DNA of 64,000 bases from Chaetoderma sp. LZ-2023a. Lineage: Eukaryota; Mollusca; Caudofoveata; Chaetodermatida; Chaetodermatidae. The stretch lies in NCBI GenBank assembly GCA_034401795.1, contig CM067366.1, positions 68,564,014 through 68,628,013 of the forward strand, read 5' to 3'. Below the pieces are notes generated by a model, which worked only from the letters and a program-made list of their open reading frames with translations, had not been told where the DNA came from and searched no databases. Positions 28,855 to 38,581 of this stretch are shown one piece after another. The translations under genes were made by a program, and so were the position numbers. Position 1 is the stretch's first letter. Every line of letters begins with the position of its first letter.

Positions 28855-30590
28855 TTAGCTCACCTTGCCTGAAAGGCCAAGTGTGCTTATGTCATGGCGA
28901 CCGTCCGTCGTGTGTTCGTCATCCGGCATCCATATGTCCGGCCGTCAACTTTTCCTTTAAACGACTTCTCAAGAAGCGCGGGGCCAATTTCAATTATATT
29001 TGGCAGGAAGCATCCTTAGGGCATAGGTATCCAAGTTTGTTCAAATGAAGCCGATCGGCCTGTTAGGCCGGCGGCCATCTTGGATTTTGGCCAATTTTTA
29101 GAAACGTATTTAGAAATCTTTTCCGAAACCGCTTGAGGGATTGAAGGAAACCTAATGAAATATGATCTAGGGCAAGAGATCAACCAAATTTGTTCAAGTG
29201 AACTTAATTGGTCAAATAGTTCGGCAGCCATCTTGGTTGACCTAGGTTTAGCGAAAATAACTTCTCCAGAACCGCTGAAGGGATCAGGCCGAAATTTGAC
29301 AGATATGATTAGGGACTAAGCGCCAGTAAAGTTTGTTCAAGAGAAGTTGAACCATAAAAAAACATGGCCGCCGTCGGCCAATCAAAACATAGCATGTTTG
29401 GCGGCCATATTGGATTTTTTTATTTGATGGATTTTGAGGCCGAAATTGGTTTTATATAGGTTTTTGGGTATTCTGATCTCAAATTTACAATTTTCGAAAC
29501 TGTCGGATAAACGGTTTGGCGGCCGTCTTTGATCATTTCCCCCCCCCCCCAAAAGCTCCCATACTAAAGCAATGCTTTAGAACTGCTGGGCCGATTTCAA
29601 TTATATTTGACATGAAGCATACTTACGGCATAGAGATTCAAGTTTGTTCAAACGAACCCGGCGACCATCTTTGATTTCGGCCGATTTTTAGAAATGATTT
29701 TAAAAAATCTCCTCCCAAATCATTTGAGGGATCGATTCAAAACTCACGAAATATGATCTATGGTAAGCTCCGAGTCAAATTTGTTCAAGGGAACTTGATT
29801 GACCAAATGGTTCAGCAGCCATCTTGGATGACCTAGTTTTCACAAAAATGACTTCTTCCCCAGAACCGCTGAAGCGATCAGGCCAAAATTTGTGATATTT
29901 AATTAGGAACTAAGGGCGATTAATGTTTGTTCAAAAGATGTTGATTCGTCAAAAAACATAGCCGCGGTGGGACTAATCAAAATATAGTGTGTTTGGCAGC
30001 CATATTGGATTTTTTTATTTGATGGATTTTGAGGCCGAAATTTGTTTTATATAGTTTTTTGGGTATTCTGATCTAAATTTGCAATTTTCGAAATTGTCGA
30101 ATAAATGTTTTGACAGCCATCTTGGACTATTTTCCCGCCAAAAGCTCCCATACTAAAGCAAAGGGAAATTTAAAATGTCTTCTCGAGAACTTCTGGGCCG
30201 ATTTGAATTATATTTGGCAGGAAGCATCCTTATGGCATAGAGATTTCATTTTGTTCAAACGAAGCTGATCGGCCAATTTGGTCGGTGGCCATCTTGGATT
30301 TTGGCCGATTTTTGGAAATGTCTTTAAAAATCTCGTTCTCCGAAACGGCTTGGGGAATCGATTCAAAACTTATGAAACATCATCTAGGCAAAGAGGTAAG
30401 TCAAGTTTGTTCAGGACGAGTTGGTTGACCGAATGGTTCGGTAGCCATCTTGGATGACCTAGTTTTCCTGAAAACAACTTCTCCAGAACCACTGAATGGA
30501 TCAGGCCAAAATTTGGGAGATATGATTAGGGACTAAGGGCCATTAAAGTTTGTCTAAGGGAAGTTGCTCCATCAAAAAAACATCTGATTG
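28855..30590 (+). mobile_element. Element F copy 2, three tandem units
   Basis: A new TTAGCTCACC start at 28855. Unit starts lie near 28962, 29578 and 30175, each with GCCGATTTCAATTATATTT, GCCATCTTGG, ATGACCTAGTTTTC and GTAAAGCAATG-like blocks. A 10-C run is at 29540. The right end is again missing; unique sequence starts at about 30590. Confidence 0.85.
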
Positions 30591-30639
30591 GTGCTGGGCT
30601 TTGAAAACTAACTTTGTGTCCTTTATCCTATTTCTACAG

Positions 30640-30748
30640 GGTCGTCACGATTGTGCCGATGACTCAAAATCATTGGTTCTATCTGTGGTTCTTCACCGTG
30701 GCAGATCTTTCTCCCTCCAATGGAGATTAATCCCGGATACCCTTAAAG
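30640..30748 (+). CDS. Possible exon inside the F/G repeat block
   Basis: A strong acceptor (CCTATTTCTACAG|G, ending 30639) and donor (TTAAAG|GTAGAC at 30749) bound 109 bases that are open in one frame (GRHDCADDSKSLVLSV..., ending LIPDTLK) and lie in unique sequence. A second frame is open for part of it. There is no partner exon and no family match, so this is weak. Confidence 0.25.
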
Positions 30749-30783
30749 GTAGACTAACCTAGACGAGAGAGACGCTCACAATT

Positions 30784-31330
30784 TTTAGCTCAGCTGACTT
30801 GTCAGTCAGCTAATCTATGGAATCATTCCCCGTCCATTGTGCGTTCGTCTCTCTTTCTGTCTGTGCATCTTCAACAATGGTGGTACGTTCTGTTATTTCT
30901 GGACCGATTTAGATCGAACTTGGCTAATATGTTCCTATGCTCATCTAATTTATCCATTATGAAAATGACCCTGATTTGATGACAAACTAGGCTGACCTAG
31001 TTTACTGATAATATTGGTCAACGGTCAATTTTCCCATTGTAACCAATAGTAAAATATTTTGGCTGTAGTTTCATTAGTTTTTTCTATACCGTAATGGAAC
31101 TTGGCAGATATGTTCTTTTTGACAATATCCATTTGTCTATGAATATGAAGCGGCCACACCGTCAAATATGGCCTTGCTATATTTTCAAACTGTTGACACG
31201 GCATGACGCCTACGGGGAAAAAAGTTTGAACATGGCATGTTTCGTCATTTACAGATGTTGTTGGATTTTGTAGATATGTTCTTTCAGTCAATAAATATTT
31301 TCACTCTGAATGTTTTAGAGGCCACTACTT
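30784..31330 (+). mobile_element. Element G, F-like non-coding element
   Basis: Starts TTTTTAGCTCAGCTGACTTG followed by TCAGTCAGCTAA, which forms a terminal hairpin. It then reads like element F in style (TGTGCGTTCGTCTC, ACCGATTTAGATCGAACTTG, CTGACCTAGTTTAC) without being the same sequence. The right end was not found. Confidence 0.5.
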
Positions 31331-32413
31331 GAAACAAGGTCCATAACTCTGGTTCCTTAAGACGTTTTTTAAGTATTGAACCTATGCAGAAAATACTTTG
31401 TTGTTACGTTTCGTCAATTGTTAGTGTATTAAAACAAGATTTGATAGAAATGTTCCAGTAGTACACTTTAATCATTTAACAATCGTGTCAGGGATGGCTT
31501 TTCCATTGATCAATGGTGCTTTCCCATTGTAAAGTAATGTCAATGATGCCAATACTCTTGAATTTCCTCATCCAAATTTTTTACTATGACCATCACCAGC
31601 AATTAAATTGTACTAATTGATGAGAATGACTATATTCAATGCATGTGACATACACATAGCTATTGGCAAAGAGATAAATCCTTAGTGTTGCATTGCAAGT
31701 ATGTTGTATCAGGTCTGTTCAATGTGCTGTAGGTATTACAACTCAACACTTAGCATCAATATGATGATGTATCTAGGTGATAGGATATAATAATGTTGTT
31801 ATCATCTATCATTTCACAATTGATTCATCCAGCAAACTGTTGCCACAGGAAACGGAGATAATCACAATACCTCCGCTGTCTAAACTCAGCAGGTTCGGAC
31901 ACGCAAGCCGCCAGGTCTACACAGACCCGAATGCCACCAAAAACAACCGGTAACAATTACAACCGGTGAAGTTGACCACAACCGCCAAAAAAAGTTGCCC
32001 AACCGCCAAAAATGGCAGAACCGGCAATAACCATCCATAAGTATGTAGGGGAAAATACGCCCCTCTAAATTCAGAATCCAATGACATCTCAGATTGATAT
32101 CAAACCGCCATAGGTATCCTCATCAGACCTGGATGATGAAAACTCCACGTCATGGAGAACACAGAAAGAATGTCTTTGGATACACCAGCTCCACCCAATG
32201 GAGCCTATAGGCACAAACCGAGCAGGATAAGGGACGCCCTTTCCGTGGACCAACACGCCCACCACGGGCGGACACGCCCAGTATGTTGTTATTATTCCCA
32301 GGATATAATAATGATCGTGTTGCGTCGTATCAGTGTTGCGTCATATCAGTGTTGCTGTATCAGTGTTGCGTTATGTTGCCTTTATGTACATCTCCCGTTA
32401 ATCATTTAATGCT
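31331..32413. other. Non-coding stretch with an odd CA-rich patch
   Basis: No supported gene. From about 31850 to 32280 the sequence is rich in ACCGCCAAAA-like words and unlike its flanks; open frames there are short and unrecognised. It could be the remnant of an unknown element. Confidence 0.35.
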
Positions 32414-32530
32414 TAACCCTTTAGCACTCATATCAGCCAAAAATGGCTTCTGCAGGTGTCTTGAGAAATGTCCATTTGCAGACCAAGAGAAGACTATTTC
32501 TGAAAATTTACCAGTGGAATTACTGGCTTT
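32414..32530 (+). repeat. Left half of a family A MITE
   Basis: TTAACCCTTTAGCACTCATA, both left arms, then a break at GGAATTACTGGC within the loop. Confidence 0.87.
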
Positions 32531-32697
32531 AAATTTTCTCATAGATAAAGTCGATTTGCAGACAAGAGAAGAGTATATTTGAAAATGTACCTCTTGAATG
32601 AGTGGCTCAGTTATCGAGCCAGATATTCCAGTGATAAATTTTCAAAAATAATCTCTTGGTCCGCAAATGCACATTTCTCCAGACCACTGCAGAATCC
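32531..32697 (-). repeat. Family A MITE lacking its left terminus
   Basis: Starts inside the outer arm (AAATTTTCTCATAGA), loop CTCAGTTATCGAG, ends in CCACTGCAGAAT where a C-rich tract begins. Confidence 0.82.
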
Positions 32698-32733
32698 CCC
32701 TCCCCCTCCCCCTCCCCCTCCCCCCCCCCCCCC
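32694..32733. repeat. (CCCCCT)n / poly-C tract
   Basis: Four CCCCCT units followed by a run of about 15 C. It sits exactly where the preceding MITE is truncated. Confidence 0.95.
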
Positions 32734-33262
32734 TATATACACTTCTGCACCCTTTACGCTTAAATCAAGCTAATTATATATGGCTATTGTTTCAAGATGG
32801 AGAATTGCTATAATTAAACTTAAATGGCTGTGACATTCATGGCATCTCCCAGAGTAGGAGTGAGCTATTGTGTTATAAAGTACCTCATATGCTACAGTTG
32901 TGGCCTGAGAGAATAAACGTATCTTGACTGCTGCTATATGAGCTGTAAATGTCATAAGTCTCAGTAATAGTGCCTTTGTCATAGATTTTACATTAATTGA
33001 TGGCATTCACAGCTTAACCATTTATTTGAGTTCATATGACAGATATTCTCAATTGCAGAACCCGGTCATGATTATTTTAGTTTAATTTATTGCAATGAAT
33101 TTTGATTGATAAAGGTATAATTTATGTTCAAAACTCTGAATATTGACATCTTTGTTGTGCTTTTGAAAAGTTCATTAATTGATTTAAATTGATAGTAATT
33201 TTGAAAATTGTGTTTGCTGTCTGCTGTCCATTTTCAAGATATACAGCACTCTTCCGCAGTTT
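32734..33262. other. Non-coding stretch
   Basis: No gene or repeat seen. Confidence 0.4.
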
Positions 33263-33486
33263 GTCTCTTTAATAGTCAAGATTGGGCAAGAAAAATTAAA
33301 TTTTTGGTTTTGGAATGTTAATTTGCAGGCCAAGAGAAGACTAGTTTGAAAACTTAACACTAAATGGCTCCTGGCTTGACTATTGAGTCAGTCATTTCAA
33401 AAAAATTCTCTTGGCTTACAAATGGACTTTTCTCAAGACATTTATTTCAACGGTCAGTCTTTCCAGCTTGTCCGGTAAAGGACTAA
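33263..33486 (-). repeat. Degraded family B MITE
   Basis: CTTTAATAGTCAAGATTGG left, GCAGGCCAAGAGAAGAC arm, loop CTTGACTATTGAGTC; right arm partly deleted. Confidence 0.75.
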
Positions 33487-33607
33487 CGGTGCTGTACATC
33501 ACAACCTGTCTCTAAAGTCCACCTGCCTTTAGGTGCCACAAGATAACAGTTCTTTTTAAGACAGGATGTCGAAAGAGCATTGATCAAGCCATTGTAGATC
33601 ATTCACC

Positions 33608-33836
33608 CATTAACACTCAAACCTGCCAAGAACGGCTGCTGCAGTGGTCTTGATAACTCTCCATTTGCAGACACGAGAAGACTATTTTTGAAAATTTACC
33701 ACTTGAATGACTGGCTCGATAACCGAGTCAGTCATTCCAGTAGTAATTTTCAAAAATAGTCTTCTCGTGGTCTACAAAATGCCATTTTTTATGAGAAAAT
33801 TTAAATTTTGTGAACAAATTTGGGGCATACCCCTTT
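33608..33836 (+). repeat. Family A MITE with a matched stem change
   Basis: CACGAGAAGAC in the left arm and GTCTTCTCGTG in the right share ACGAG where the consensus is AAGAG. Right terminus TACCCCTTTAAG overlaps the next copy. Confidence 0.87.
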
Positions 33837-34073
33837 AAGGACGAAGCCGGCCAAACTGGTCTTTGCCGTGGTCATGGGGAATGTCCATTTGCAGGCCAAG
33901 AGATCATTTTTGACAAATTACCACTGGAATGACTGGCTCGATAACCGAGCCAGTCAGTCATTCCAGTGGTAAATTTTCAAAAATAGTTATCTCTTGGCCT
34001 GCAAATGGACATTCAATCAGTAAATATTTTAATTTTTTCAATAAATTTAGTCATCAAAGAGTTAAAGGGTTAA
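33829..34073 (+). repeat. Family B palindromic MITE
   Basis: CCCCTTTAAGGACGAAGCC at the left, loop GATAACCGAGCC followed by a duplicated CAGT (CAGTCAGTCATTCC), right GAGTTAAAGGGTTAA. Confidence 0.88.
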
Positions 34074-34747
34074 GTTCTAGTGGCTTGGACCCCCAAAAAT
34101 GATTTCTGTGTGGCAACTGACTTGTACTACATGATGGTGTGTCATTAGTGATGGATTAATTGTAGCAGTGGAAGTTATACTGATACTGCCTGGACCATCA
34201 GCTGTTTTCAAAACATACCATATCGACTAGAGCCAGCTAGTAAGTATTATTCTACAACTCCCTCAGAAGAAAATAACAAACAGTTTCTCTTTTGTAGTCT
34301 GGAAATTAGTCAACAGAAGAGAATTAATACAAAACATATGTTTTTACAAAAAAATGTGTGCTTTTGTCTGAATGATTCAACAGAGTAGTAGGTATTTGGA
34401 ATTTTGCCATTGAGTCAGTTACCAATCCCTGGTTTCCGGTACTTTATGCCACAATGCATATTAGAAATTACTAAGTAGGAAATACTTTCTCTTGTTTACA
34501 AAAATTCTAAAATTAGATATTTATGGAAAATACATTAAATAATTTATGGATATTGAATGAGCAATGGTAGAATTCACTTTCTTGGATTTGGCGGTAAGTG
34601 TGAATTTTCTTTCATTAAGTACGTCTGCTATTTCTTTGGATTGTTAGTATTTCAGAAAATATAAATAATATATTGTTTAGTGAATCAGTACTCTGCTCTG
34701 AACATAAGTATATTATAAATTTTAATAAGCCGTGTCCAGTAGCATGA
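34074..34747. other. AT-rich non-coding stretch
   Basis: No gene or repeat seen. Confidence 0.4.
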
Positions 34748-34822
34748 GAAATAATTGACTGTAAGACATTACCGCCTAACACAGCAATGACTTCCAATCA
34801 AATAAATTTCAAACACACCATT
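34748..34822. repeat. Family C' fragment
   Basis: TTGACTGTAAGACATTACCG and AGCAATGACTTCCAATCAAA survive; the outer arms are gone. Confidence 0.65.
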
Positions 34823-35160
34823 CCATAGACTTCAGAGTCTCACCCATTTGCCCTTTTCACTGATCTTAAGTTCTCCAGCCACCCCACCATCAGTTACTCT
34901 GAAAGATCATGAATGTTCATCAGGACCCTAAATGGCAATCTCGCAGTATTGAAAATCCCGCCAGTAGAATGTTATAGCACCAGACACATTTCAATCATTT
35001 TGACCTTTGACACCTGACCTTTTATGCCCCTCCTGTCGGGAAATGTATCAACTCTAGACCAGTATACACCCCTTTAATTATGATTCATTACTATGCTCTG
35101 TAACCACGTGATTCTGCGCCCAGCGCGCTAGCTCTTGTTTCTAGATTAAATCAGTCACTG
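34823..35160 (+). other. Sequence upstream of BEL gag, 5' LTR not resolved
   Basis: Where a 5' LTR and primer site should lie. TGTCGGG at 35035 is the only match to the candidate 3' LTR start at 40716, and similarity does not extend beyond it. Confidence 0.3.
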
Positions 35161-36546
35161 ATGGCTGATATTCGAAGGCTAACGACTACCAGAGGTGCCC
35201 ATAGAGGGCAGATGACAAAATTACTGAAGAAGTTAGAAGAAACGAAGAGTAACTTTGACGGCGTTCCGTTACAAACACAGACACACACATTTCGCGCGCT
35301 TTATGAATCAGTGCTAACGAAATTGGACTATTTGAAGAAACTGGATGATACTATACTAGAAGCTACGGAAACGGATGAACTAGCGGAAGCAATTGTGGAA
35401 TCAGATGATTACATAAACTATTTACAAATACAGATCGGTACAATCAGTGTGGATATTACAAATACGGACAATTCTGGACGGGACACTTCGACCCATGGCA
35501 GTGTCGCGAAACATACGGTAAATCTTCCAAAGCTACAACTTCCAAAGTTTGATGGTAACTTTCTGAAATGGATAGGCTTCAACGACGCCTTCACGTCAGC
35601 AGTTGACAACGATTCCAATTTGGATGACATTCAGAAATTCCAGTACCTGATCGCCCAGTTAACAGGAGACGCTTCTAAAGCTATCGAGGGATTACAATTA
35701 ACTAGTGCGAATTACAGAGAAGCTCTGGAATTACTGAGGAAATGCTATGGACAGACGCATAAGCTTATCTCGTCTTATATGAAGGCGTTATGGGAGTTAC
35801 CAAAACCTAGCAATTCGCTGGAATCGGTTCGCGAATTTTTTGATAATCTGGAAACTTATGTTCGTGGACTTAAGTCGCTAGGTAAATCTGAAGATAGTTA
35901 TGGGGATTTACTGGTGCCCATTGTATTTGAGAAGCTGCCAGGCCAGATAAGAACACACATTTCTCGCGAGCACGGTGACAGTGCGTGGACATTAACAGAA
36001 CTCAAAGATTCACTTTATAAGGAGATTCAGGCAGCCCAAGCTGGAGATAACAACTACCTCGGAAGTACAACGGACGTTTCTAGTACGTCAGCATTTTCCA
36101 TAACTACTAAGCCTACATATAGGAAATTCTGTGCATTCTGTGGAGGAGCTCATTTCCATAAAGACTGTGTGGTAGTTTCGGACAAACGCAAACGCATGGA
36201 CATCGTAAAACGAGCACATCTCTGTTTCAACTGTCTTAAAGGGAAACATTCTTCATCGGAATGCCTGGCTCGAGGTCGTTGTCACATTTGCCAACGAAAG
36301 CACCACACATCTCTGTGTAATGCGAATACACAGACAGGGAGCAGGCCTGCCGAAACCAAAGGGTTAGACCAACCACAGCCTAATCAGGAAACACGGACTC
36401 ATGTTACATTGACGCCCACGTCGGGCCCAGTATTGCTGAAAACGGCTGTTGGTACTATCGAATCACGCGTGGGACCCGCCACCAACATCAACATCCTGTT
36501 CGACGAAAGGGGCACAGAGATCATTTATCACAAGCACCGCGGCTAA
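35161..36546 (+). CDS. gag: BEL gag with zinc knuckles, start of protease
   Basis: 461 residues from an ATG directly after TCAGTCACTG. The N-terminal half is charged and helical (KLLKKLEETKSNFDGVP). The capsid-like central region has LPKLQLPKFDGNFLKWIGF (about 120-138), typical of BEL gag. Three Cys/His clusters follow: CAFCGGAHFHKDC (about 324), CFNCLKGKHSSSEC, a canonical C-x2-C-x4-H-x4-C (about 357), and CHICQRKHHTSLC (about 378). The protein then enters the protease (TNINILFDE, about 448) and loses the frame after that, ending at TAA 36544-36546. It would form the particle and bind RNA. Confidence 0.9.
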   Translation: MADIRRLTTTRGAHRGQMTKLLKKLEETKSNFDGVPLQTQTHTFRALYESVLTKLDYLKKLDDTILEATETDELAEAIVESDDYINYLQIQIGTISVDITNTDNSGRDTSTHGSVAKHTVNLPKLQLPKFDGNFLKWIGFNDAFTSAVDNDSNLDDIQKFQYLIAQLTGDASKAIEGLQLTSANYREALELLRKCYGQTHKLISSYMKALWELPKPSNSLESVREFFDNLETYVRGLKSLGKSEDSYGDLLVPIVFEKLPGQIRTHISREHGDSAWTLTELKDSLYKEIQAAQAGDNNYLGSTTDVSSTSAFSITTKPTYRKFCAFCGGAHFHKDCVVVSDKRKRMDIVKRAHLCFNCLKGKHSSSECLARGRCHICQRKHHTSLCNANTQTGSRPAETKGLDQPQPNQETRTHVTLTPTSGPVLLKTAVGTIESRVGPATNINILFDERGTEIIYHKHRG

Positions 36547-36838
36547 GCGTCTCGGCATAGATTCAGATAACTGTGAAACGGAGAATGTACAGCTTGCTAC
36601 TTTCGGTACGAACAGTCATGGAGTACAATCGGTTCATATTACACCACTCAAACTAATTACTCGTGAGGGCAGAGTTGACATTCGCGCTCCTATTGTGCCT
36701 AAAATATCCGCACCCATGAAAAACTGTATGGAGTCTACTGTTAAGAGTTATCCGTACTTACAGAACTTAACCCTTGCACGACCAGTACACGCAGATGTTT
36801 TTGAAATTGACTTACTGTTAGGAGCTGACTATTATTAG
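36449..36838 (+). pseudogene. pol: BEL aspartic protease, out of frame with gag
   Basis: The useful part starts near 36505 with AQRSFITSTAAKRLGI and ends FEIDLLLGADYY at a TAG, 36836-36838. The catalytic Asp lies on the gag side of the break, so the domain is split across two frames by a one-base difference in GACGAAAGGGGC. Residues before AQRSF in this frame are out-of-frame gag sequence. Relatives continue from DYY with a tryptophan, so the TAG looks like a nonsense change. Confidence 0.75.
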
Positions 36839-38581
36839 TCAATTGTCGGTAATGACGTCATCAGAGGCCCAGGACCTACAGCTGTGAGCTCTAAGCTAGG
36901 CTTCTTGTTGTCAGGACCTACTAATCTAAAGACAGACGTGTCAGTATACCAAACTATTTGTCTTAAAGTTGCAACTGACATGATCGATACCCATCAAGAC
37001 ATTTCAAAACTCTCACGATATTGGGACTTAGAAACAATCGGCATAACAGATGATGACAATATTCCACATTCAAAGAGCTTTGAGAAATTCCGTGATGAGA
37101 ACATTCGTATGGTAGGGGGCAAGTATAGTGCAAAGTTACCATGGCGTGAAAACCACCCACCCTTACCCACGAACTATAGTGTGTGCTATGCACGAACCAG
37201 AACGATGATCAGAAATCTATCACCTCAGTTATTGGATACATATAACACTATCATTACAGAACAATTATCACGAGGCTTTATTGAACGTGTACTAGACGAT
37301 GACGCTACACATGGCCATTACATACCACATCACTGTATAAAGAAGGATTCTACCACCACACCCATCCGGATAGTCTATGATTGTAGCTGCAGACAGTCAG
37401 ACAATCCCAGTTTAAACCAATGCTTAGAGACAGGTCCACCATTACTGAACGATATGGTTGGGATTTTACTACGGTTTCATGTGAACGAGGTTGCATTTAC
37501 AGCTGACATTGAAAAAGCTTTTCTAAATGTTCAGTTAGACCAACATGACAGAGACTATACCAAATTCCTCTGGCTGTCAAATCCGGATGATCCAGAAAGT
37601 GCATTCAACACCTATCGGTTCAAGGTCGTTTTGTTTGGAGCTACCTGCTCACCGTTCATTCTAAATGCTGTTGTCAAAACTCATCTGGAATCGAACCCAG
37701 GAGATGCATCAGCTGATTTGACAATGAACACGTACATGGATAATGTAATCAGTGGAGTACGGAGTCAATCGATGTCTCCAGAATCAGTGTCACAAAGTGC
37801 CATCAATTACTATTCGGTTGCCAATGACGTCATGCAGAAAGGTGGATTTAAATTACGAATGTGGGCAACAAATGATCCTATGTTACGTCAGATCGCTCAG
37901 AATGACGGAAATAACGATCCTGAAAATAGTGTCAATGTTGTTGGACTTCGATGGCTAACAAACAATGACATGTTAACATACGCCGGTGATTCGAACCCCA
38001 ACACCAGTGTTCTTCCGACTAAACGTGAAATCGTTAGAACTACGTCTTCGTTATTCGACCCATTGGGATTACTTGCACCAGTTCACGTACAAGCCAAATT
38101 GTTTATTCAGCAACTCTGGCAAGAAAATAAACAGTGGGATGAACTGCTTACTGATGATCTATCGCCAAAATGGACTAGCATACGTAACGAAGTAGAGTCA
38201 GCAAAGGACATCGTGTTTCGACGACCGTATTTCAATGGACACTCGAACGCTGACTACGAACTACATGTATTCGCAGACGCTAGCACACGAGCCTATGGAG
38301 CAGTAACTTATCTGAAACGTGGCAATGAAACTGCCATTGTTATGGCCAAAACGAGAATCAAACCTCCCAAGGACATGACTTTACCCAGAATGGAATTAAT
38401 GGCTGCCTTAATAGGTGCGCGACTTGCGAAATTTGTAACCAAGGAACTGTCAAACATTAATCTAACAAAACGAGTACTTTGGTGTGATAGTCAGATCGTC
38501 ATTCATTGGTTACAAAGTGACAAAAAAACTACCCATCTTTGTAGAGAATCGTGTCAAGGAAATACGTGCCACAAACTTTGA
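36839..38581 (+). CDS. pol: BEL reverse transcriptase and RNase H
   Basis: Same frame as the protease, open again directly after the TAG; the first alternative start-like codon is GTG at 36884. SKLGFLLSGP opens the BEL-type linker. RT motifs are FTADIEKAFLNVQLD (37497 onward), VLFGATCSPFILN and TYMDN at about 37731-37745, where the second Asp of the usual YxDD is Asn. RNase H has HVFADASTRAYGAV, the Glu in MELMAALIGARL, and WCDSQIVIHWL. The frame ends soon after because of a length change in an A-run at about 38521-38527. It would copy the RNA inside the particle. Confidence 0.88.
   Translation, partial: SIVGNDVIRGPGPTAVSSKLGFLLSGPTNLKTDVSVYQTICLKVATDMIDTHQDISKLSRYWDLETIGITDDDNIPHSKSFEKFRDENIRMVGGKYSAKLPWRENHPPLPTNYSVCYARTRTMIRNLSPQLLDTYNTIITEQLSRGFIERVLDDDATHGHYIPHHCIKKDSTTTPIRIVYDCSCRQSDNPSLNQCLETGPPLLNDMVGILLRFHVNEVAFTADIEKAFLNVQLDQHDRDYTKFLWLSNPDDPESAFNTYRFKVVLFGATCSPFILNAVVKTHLESNPGDASADLTMNTYMDNVISGVRSQSMSPESVSQSAINYYSVANDVMQKGGFKLRMWATNDPMLRQIAQNDGNNDPENSVNVVGLRWLTNNDMLTYAGDSNPNTSVLPTKREIVRTTSSLFDPLGLLAPVHVQAKLFIQQLWQENKQWDELLTDDLSPKWTSIRNEVESAKDIVFRRPYFNGHSNADYELHVFADASTRAYGAVTYLKRGNETAIVMAKTRIKPPKDMTLPRMELMAALIGARLAKFVTKELSNINLTKRVLWCDSQIVIHWLQSDKKTTHLCRESCQGNTCHKL

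Noticed and set aside
32152..32409. Open frame MENTERMSLDTPAPPNG...
   Set aside because: Composition follows the odd CA-rich patch; no domain and no splice context.
37986..38000. GATTCGAACCCC, reminiscent of a tRNA T-loop
   Set aside because: It lies inside the BEL pol frame, and no acceptor stem or anticodon arm can be folded around it.
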